From DAOSWM01 sp035380045 (GTDB lineage Bacteria > Bacteroidota > Bacteroidia > Bacteroidales > Tenuifilaceae): DNA of 11,671 nt. The stretch covers positions 1 to 11,671 of the forward strand of contig DAOSWM010000078.1 of NCBI GenBank assembly GCA_035380045.1, written 5' to 3'. The notes under the pieces were generated by a model. The model was not told where the DNA came from. It made no database searches and worked only from the letters and a program-made list of their open reading frames with translations. Below are positions 10,601-11,671 of this stretch, piece by piece (within the stretch, counting starts at the first letter, position 1; every line of letters begins with the position of its first letter). Position numbers and translations under genes: made by a program.

Positions 10601-11305
10601 GATTGGGGTAACATTACAGGTAATGACTGGGTTGAAGTAACTGTTAGCAATACAGTTACGTCATGCTCACACACTGAGCGTCTCGACGTTGAAATTCGAA
10701 ACTGGCCAGTTATATCTGGTGATTTCGAAATTTGTGCAGGTTCAGAACAAACCTATAGTTCCCCTGATCCTGGAGGTCATACATTCCTGTGGGAAGTTGT
10801 AGGCGGAACATTTAAGGATGGAATAAACAACACAAGTTCTGTTACTGTAATTTGGGGATCCTCAGCTGCTGGATCAATAAAAGTTAATCAAAGCGATGGA
10901 GGATCTGTTGAAATTGATGAACGAATTGTCACTATCAACCCTATTCCAACCGCTTCTTTAGCTCTTGATGGTTCTGGAATTATTTGCGATGGCGAAAATT
11001 CAGATCTTCTTGCTGGTTATGGGAATACTGGCGCCAATTATGAAATTGAAATATTTAAGGATGGGATTTTGGCTACAACATACAACCAATCTACTGTTCC
11101 CGCAGGAAACCCTTTTACCTACAACACAGGAAATTTAATATGGGAATTACCTGATGTGGTTAGAGTTTATGAATTCGAAATTTATGTAACAAACAGCACT
11201 ACAGGTTGTTCTAGCCAACCACTTGCTGTTACTGTTGAGGTTAACGTATTTAAAATTCCCGAAACAGGCCCTCAGTACCATGTTCCCAATACTTATGGCG
11301 AGTAG
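1691..11305 (+). CDS. Giant secreted modular beta-rich surface protein (CUB, three large modules, Ig/PKD-like domains)
   Basis: This is one open frame of 3204 codons ending in TAG; no named gene is recognised. The start at 1691 is supported by the signal peptide it creates: TRKK, hydrophobic TLITFLVISILL, then INA with likely cleavage after Ala26. Residues 27-530 include RTANSRTF-LDGTF and YPVTIDPT, motifs seen near the N-termini of many large secreted bacterial repeat proteins. Residues 532-633 form a CUB domain. From residue 639, three modules start with GNW-x-D-x-x-TW (Trp647, Trp1537, Trp2418) and end in an 'FPVG...Y' domain (about residues 1373-1525, 2252-2402 and 2668-2820). Their centres are glycine- and asparagine-rich short strands like a beta-helix or beta-solenoid. 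Residues about 2820-3190 hold roughly four Ig/PKD-like domains, of which 3003-3085 is the clearest (ISGDFEICAG, then FLWEVVGGTF). The protein ends PETGPQYHVPNTYGE, with no recognisable type IX secretion sorting domain. No catalytic motif is evident, so a structural, adhesive or binding role outside the cell is the most reasonable inference. It appears to be a single-gene transcript, with its own terminator just after the stop. Confidence 0.93.
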   Translation: MTRKKFTLITFLVISILLKTNFLINAQHPDMVIEKETLDVVSKADNISKRDSTQTINNSSVYRGSSINKRLIENVNNQNLILENRPEDRQHPEYGKIRLEDSPQSEEIMGMRTANSRTFKNLDGTFTTQQAYGLLHFQKDGQWLTIGNNLSKHRSNQNVLSLSETDLPISIDTGTGATQMQLCAVTGKGISFGNKVSLKIVDNGGQQVKEMPKAKFILPSIIKNQVLAANIWENISRRQTINYWQVKTDYIIEKRPDFQTKEGALHFEEQIELPKDVSVIKGNGVETEYGWQGELLIVDKKNSLLGIIEKPIYFDNLKPVSSQEYSSNCDNAEPIEIFNDNVRKKDAQPNLLGFYQYKLKDNVLILNTVVPLEWLLDESRIYPVTIDPTITNTYSAGNIGSCRWTEVNEVTKIVTIPAGAAVTQTASQWRYNARNGQWRNEVYTRISGNNASYEWFQCNLSSGGDCNLTLPVANNDIANGVYENGQVPITIGITRTWGDAVPGCNDYYSFIVNNTWITTITYATVPTPTVTCSATFTDTGGAGANYSNNETYAVTYQSNDGRNIKAQFTTFNVNNTDYLRIYDGADFLTPVLGQFNNDNGSPGTIVSSGTSLTFLFYSNAATVAAGWVANISCTPTNTYYSYQNGNWEDFSTWTLDPSGTLYNNPSNLVPGVGDKAIILNGRTVKVTSGAKTVDIVDIQDGSILDLQGVTGHNFLNLQGAGRLKLSSASLPSGNMSNFVSNTGGTIEFYGNPAANFTFNRNTFNNLVINFSNTSRVASVGNNTTINGNLTVQSGDFRIGNNTTARTLTNYGDINVESSGKFSVHTQGAHIVNLHGDLTVNSGGTFILHNLATPSYNTAITAGKANLQCVNPTKDQTITANGPIEPYWLVVDKGTDQTYMVDVQASGDFFKLYGHTFENSNSSLNLRNGTLKLGSNVIIPQFIHARTEDYSSVPVNSGQYNIPESAHLWIDGAELTTTNITGTIYRGDLFFVYGKLSISSGSLFDNSHRGIILATNGVVEISGGSLSTSIIRSAWMAGVHRGTYIQSGGSVDIRRDIETTRANGANFNASFMMAFPENVFIMSGGDINILNSTVAGGAGEYFSLILGMNSNNVQVSGGNINITVPDSRDAKLLVTGKIWNLNISSNINVRRSYLSAYAGYDVVTPAIGIQPLVVINDFTISNPARFDAANQNVTIGGDFTIEAGATYIPGTNSTIFNGSAGQAFNNNGNISSGLYNMSVENASITAIDNDLTVRNELNIESGTILRDMGYTISVAGNVTNSGSHISQAVGSITLNGAGAQTIDGNGNGIFGNLRLNKASGSSTLNANISVSGNLRLANTAAIFSIGSKRVTLSENSRIYDALTGTTNTNFSSTRMIQTDGNQSDGGLRVHFNTTDIRNLPLGVGAKYTPARIQFTSAPSQWGYLSVRPVDNAHPHLTSTNALSFYWRVQSSDFAGIASGSLQQRFYYTDGDINGNEPDYLPGRYNPILWSSYPAEKVSIAINEILFDDITQPDGDFTAGEPDAFGVVVGLFSAQTGNWEDPNTWVTDTISNTPAGRIPAGFDPVVIRNGHTVTTSAGGALSGSLQILSEGVLNLGTTTGHNFGALQNGKVSGNGTLRISSAVNPAVFPNGDFGDFLYEGGGTVEYYSTGTNFLLPANIPNYNNLIINSALSNLRSGNTDQVIYGDLIIRGANWTNLNPSDATSYTTTVYGNLIVEENALFRFNNNQSQILTVHGSCTIETGAIFNVNNGTGHQAIFYGDLINNGTLNFYPGNWADAYFLSPNSQTISGAGATTSFYRLYVDKGINQDSVLNVTSSNFSINTALANSLAIQNGTIRFNGPTSTISGVNAFNIPETGRLAVAGGNITVGTDNNNADIILAGKIEVSGGTLNVGQGPDNNYNNDIEIAGGGKPEVEVSGGTLNVNGQIRRSGTSTAGALGYTQSGGTVNIFGRQRLATRALLEVLNAGSFFITSGGDINLIRSGGTTFGDLYLNSSNYDLTGGTITIGNAVTPTSTFDIYLGNPVYNLTVDGTTNAKTARLRSFPATFEGSLQIGTSGGVGSSFNTSGLDVGIKINLINYSSASSTNTYITVTSDQTTVFEGSETLQQIICNGSSNLNFANIEISKTSGILSKEGTRNLVINENLYLNQGNLVLTSGDIFLNGDLFLFSSILSSGVGNHLIFSSSISQNIYGTNGNTIDVFRINKSKTVISNVSLNIDRRYRFVTGAVLNMGSNSLTFKNTTNFTGDIGATFNDNTLIQTNGVLSDKGITVEYNAASSFIFPIGVAGKYTPVTVNVTNTGGSAGSVTVKPIDRYHPATQNPLNDELQYYWNVTSEGFGASPTVTHTYTYSDGDALPSDAGYVGGRYYNYQWIPENGISGSVSEAANTITLTGVNYIDGEYTAGLDANFITKPPLYSISTGNWGDGTTWSYTSGGATCNCSPNGNPVFIESNHVVTLDSDEAYAYSVDISELATLAVGTTRQHNLGHVTGGGTIRITATAAGSFIFPGGYFDEFMNTSTSVVDYEGTGTLPSSITTYPNIQFSGSASTKSIPAIDLTILGNLTILEGYLDNTNYNRSITVAGNWTSNVSGGFLAGRGLVTFNGTSSTISATGGETFYKLKIDRSGGGVTLASPVSVTNYLYLTNGIINTTSANVLTLTWSSTNAVVGGSSTSFVDGPLRKNISGGSSFYFPVGNSGRYGRTRIFNTSAATYWTVQYHNSSPSNRDLLTPPLQLISNNEYWSVTPDAARTANIQLRWDGDSDIIPATTSARQKLRVAQWDIAAYPSFWTSVGNRVTDGGVASGTIQTTSPTTFNGVELLTIGLDQTSTAQITGTDAEMCNDGTILPVTVQFTGDGPWEFTYLINGTNSVIIPDVGTSPYNIQFEYDDLYSISGSGDYVISLQSVYDDNGVAGVILSGTATLTVKETPNPIVSGADRVMINSQEVYSVQEVPNESYVWAEPTLGTINGSSIGRSVTIDWGNITGNDWVEVTVSNTVTSCSHTERLDVEIRNWPVISGDFEICAGSEQTYSSPDPGGHTFLWEVVGGTFKDGINNTSSVTVIWGSSAAGSIKVNQSDGGSVEIDERIVTINPIPTASLALDGSGIICDGENSDLLAGYGNTGANYEIEIFKDGILATTYNQSTVPAGNPFTYNTGNLIWELPDVVRVYEFEIYVTNSTTGCSSQPLAVTVEVNVFKIPETGPQYHVPNTYGE
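3284..3589 (+). other. CUB domain within the giant protein
   Basis: Residues 532-633 match the CUB pattern. A cysteine opens the domain (VTCSATFTDTGG), followed by YSNNETYAVTY, a hydrophobic-aromatic strand (AQFTTFNV), the signature DYLRIYDG, then an SSGTSLTFLFYS strand, a GWVANI strand and a closing cysteine. The length of about 102 residues fits the family. The acidic residues around DYLRIYDG are where calcium-binding CUB domains hold their ion, so calcium binding is possible. CUB domains mediate protein or glycan contacts; in Bacteroidota they occur in secreted proteins, often next to other binding domains. Confidence 0.8.
3605..6274 (+). repeat. Large protein module, copy 1 (residues 639-1528)
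   Basis: The head has GNWEDFSTW, VPGVGDKAIILNGRTV and GHNFLNLQGAGRLKLSS, resembling the start of G8-like beta domains. Next come strand repeats of the 'GNLTV-QSGDF' type, then WLVVDKGTDQTY and YNIPESAHLWIDG, then four SGG strand repeats (about residues 1018-1120), more strand repeats, and finally the closing domain (MIQTDGNQSDGG, LPLGVGAKYTPARIQF, FYWRV, FTAGEPD). Copy 2 has the same parts in the same order. The similarity is visible in protein but mostly not in DNA, so the duplication is old. Confidence 0.75.
6275..8917 (+). repeat. Large protein module, copy 2 (residues 1529-2409)
   Basis: This copy is collinear with copy 1: GNWEDPNTW, IPAGFDPVVIRNGHTV, GHNFGALQNGKVSGNGTLRIS, LYVDKGINQDS, FNIPETGRLAVAGG, the SGG repeats (about residues 1880-2004), and the closing domain (LIQTNGVLSDKG, FIFPIGVAGKYTPVTVNV, YYWNV, GEYTAGLD). 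It is 881 residues against 890 for copy 1. Its distal part is clearly more AT-rich than the matching part of copy 1. Confidence 0.75.
7331..7450 (+). repeat. In-frame direct repeat encoding EVSGGTLNV
   Basis: GAGGTTAGCGGAGGAAC occurs exactly at 7331-7347 and 7424-7440. The match extends to 24 of 27 bases over 7331-7357 and 7424-7450. The offset is 93 bases (31 codons), so both copies encode EVSGGTLNV. This is the closest DNA-level repeat I noticed in the gene and suggests recent local duplication or gene conversion within the SGG strand-repeat part of copy 2. Confidence 0.8.
8918..10150 (+). repeat. Large protein module, copy 3, shortened (residues 2410-2820)
   Basis: The head is conserved (GNWGDGTTW, ESNHVVTLD, HNLGHVTGGGTIRI, FPGGYFDEF, VVDYEGTG). 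So are a few strand repeats (LTILGNLTILEGYL, SITVAGNW, FYKLKIDRSGGGV) and the closing domain (FVDGPLRKNI, FYFPVGNSGRYGRTRI, EYWSV). The DKG and SGG strand-repeat parts of copies 1 and 2 are absent, leaving about 411 residues. An internal deletion or a separately acquired short version would both explain it. Confidence 0.7.
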
Positions 11306-11309
11306 CAAA

Positions 11310-11359
11310 AATAATAACCAAGAATCTGGTAAATGAAGACAGGTTCTTGGTTTATTATT
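11310..11359 (+). terminator. Rho-independent terminator of the giant gene
   Basis: CCAAGAATCTG at 11318-11328 pairs with CAGGTTCTTGG at 11340-11350 (11 bp, one G-U pair) around an 11-base loop. The A/T-rich flanks (AATAATAA on the left, TTTATTATT on the right) extend the stem to about 19 bp with one bulged T. It begins a few bases after the TAG at 11303-11305. The A-rich left arm means it could also work in the opposite direction. Its position argues that the gene's end is natural and not a recent truncation. Confidence 0.85.
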
Positions 11360-11462
11360 GGTTTTCCTTACATTCAGGCATAAGTTTTCCGCTTAGGATT
11401 GAAGAACTATTCCCATGTTAATCCATATAACGTTTCCGTGTTCGCAAAAGCATGAGCGGACG

Positions 11463-11477
11463 CCTGCCTTGGGCAGG
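11463..11477. repeat. GC-rich hairpin CCTGCC-TTG-GGCAGG
   Basis: A perfect 6-bp stem with a 3-base loop lies in the intergenic region downstream of the giant gene. A run of six T follows about 14 bases later (11492-11497), too far for a standard terminator. The motif looks like part of a dispersed intergenic palindrome family, which the window alone cannot prove. Confidence 0.5.
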
Positions 11478-11504
11478 TAAATTGGAAAGTCTTTTTTCCC
11501 AATA

Positions 11505-11539
11505 CTTCCATCTTCGATCTTCCCTCTTCGGTCTTCTTG
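11505..11539. repeat. Heptanucleotide tandem array, five units of CTTCNNN
   Basis: CTTC recurs exactly every 7 bases, at 11505, 11512, 11519, 11526 and 11533. The three following bases vary (CAT, GAT, CCT, GGT, TTG), and four of the five units end in T. On the other strand the unit reads like GAAG plus three variable bases. It is not coding in any convincing frame. Arrays with this GAAG-type heptad are, from memory, scattered between genes in many Bacteroidota genomes; their function is not known to me. Confidence 0.7.
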
Positions 11540-11671
11540 CATCTTTCCCCCTCGCCACCCCAGACCCCTAAAGGGGGGCTTCCCCACAATCACTCATGCA
11601 CTGAATTACCGTCTTCCTCCTTTGTCTGTTGTGATTAATGAATATTCAGCGCCAATCTGCTTTATCCGTGT

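Larger units (their letters stand above)
11360..11671. other. Repeat-rich intergenic region without a convincing gene
   Basis: No credible coding sequence is visible in these 312 bases. Two overlapping leftward open frames of 60-66 codons are built on the repeats and have odd composition. The stretch holds a 6-bp GC hairpin (11463-11477), a heptad tandem array (11505-11539), a CCCCTAAAGGGG palindrome (about 11565-11576), and, at the right edge, 'CAATCTGCTTTATCCGTGT'. The last resembles interspersed 'ATCCGTGT'-type repeats that I recall from Bacteroidota intergenic DNA. No tRNA or other RNA gene was recognised. Confidence 0.6.

Noticed and set aside
11258..11272. PETG in the C-terminal tail as an LPXTG-like sortase signal
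   Set aside because: No hydrophobic segment or basic tail follows, the motif is 11 residues from the end, and sortase anchoring is not expected in this type of organism.
11303..11305. Premature stop truncating a longer protein with a sorting domain
   Set aside because: A strong terminator starts within a few bases of the stop and no continuing coding sequence is visible after it, so the end looks natural.
11393..11593. Two overlapping leftward open frames of 66 and 60 codons downstream of the terminator
   Set aside because: They are made of the hairpin, heptad and CCCC/GGGG repeats, have unusual composition and no recognisable domain or signal, so they are most likely chance frames across repeats.

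Overview
The window looks like chromosome from an AT-rich member of the Bacteroidota, probably of the Bacteroidales or a nearby order. The support is the protein families (LamG-like plus repeat-rich secreted proteins with CUB and PKD/Ig-like domains), the lack of clear Shine-Dalgarno sites before the starts, and intergenic repeats of a kind familiar from that phylum. The placement is inferred from style and was not tested by any search.

Layout: (1) Positions 1-1094, minus strand, hold the first 364 codons of a secreted LamG-like (concanavalin fold) protein that runs off the left edge. (2) Positions 1095-1690 are an AT-rich divergent intergenic region with short inverted repeats and only weak promoter candidates. 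(3) Positions 1691-11305, plus strand, are one uninterrupted gene for a giant 3204-residue secreted protein. Its order is signal peptide, N-terminal region ending in a 'YPVTIDPT' motif, CUB domain, three copies of a large beta-rich module (about 890, 881 and 400 residues), and a C-terminal run of Ig/PKD-like domains ending in a short tail. (4) A strong rho-independent terminator begins within a few bases of the stop codon. (5) Positions 11360-11671 carry no convincing gene but several repeats: a GC-rich hairpin, a 7-bp tandem array, a CCCC/GGGG palindrome, and a possible interspersed-repeat fragment at the right edge.

Both genes encode exported, probably surface or extracellular proteins with carbohydrate- or protein-binding folds. 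They start from a shared intergenic region, so they may be co-regulated, but nothing here proves they work together. I see no catalytic domain, mobile element, CRISPR array, RNA gene or defence system. The points of most interest are the triplicated architecture of the giant protein, its ending without a recognisable type IX secretion sorting domain, composition patches inside its gene, and the heptad repeat downstream. I found no convincing new biological system.
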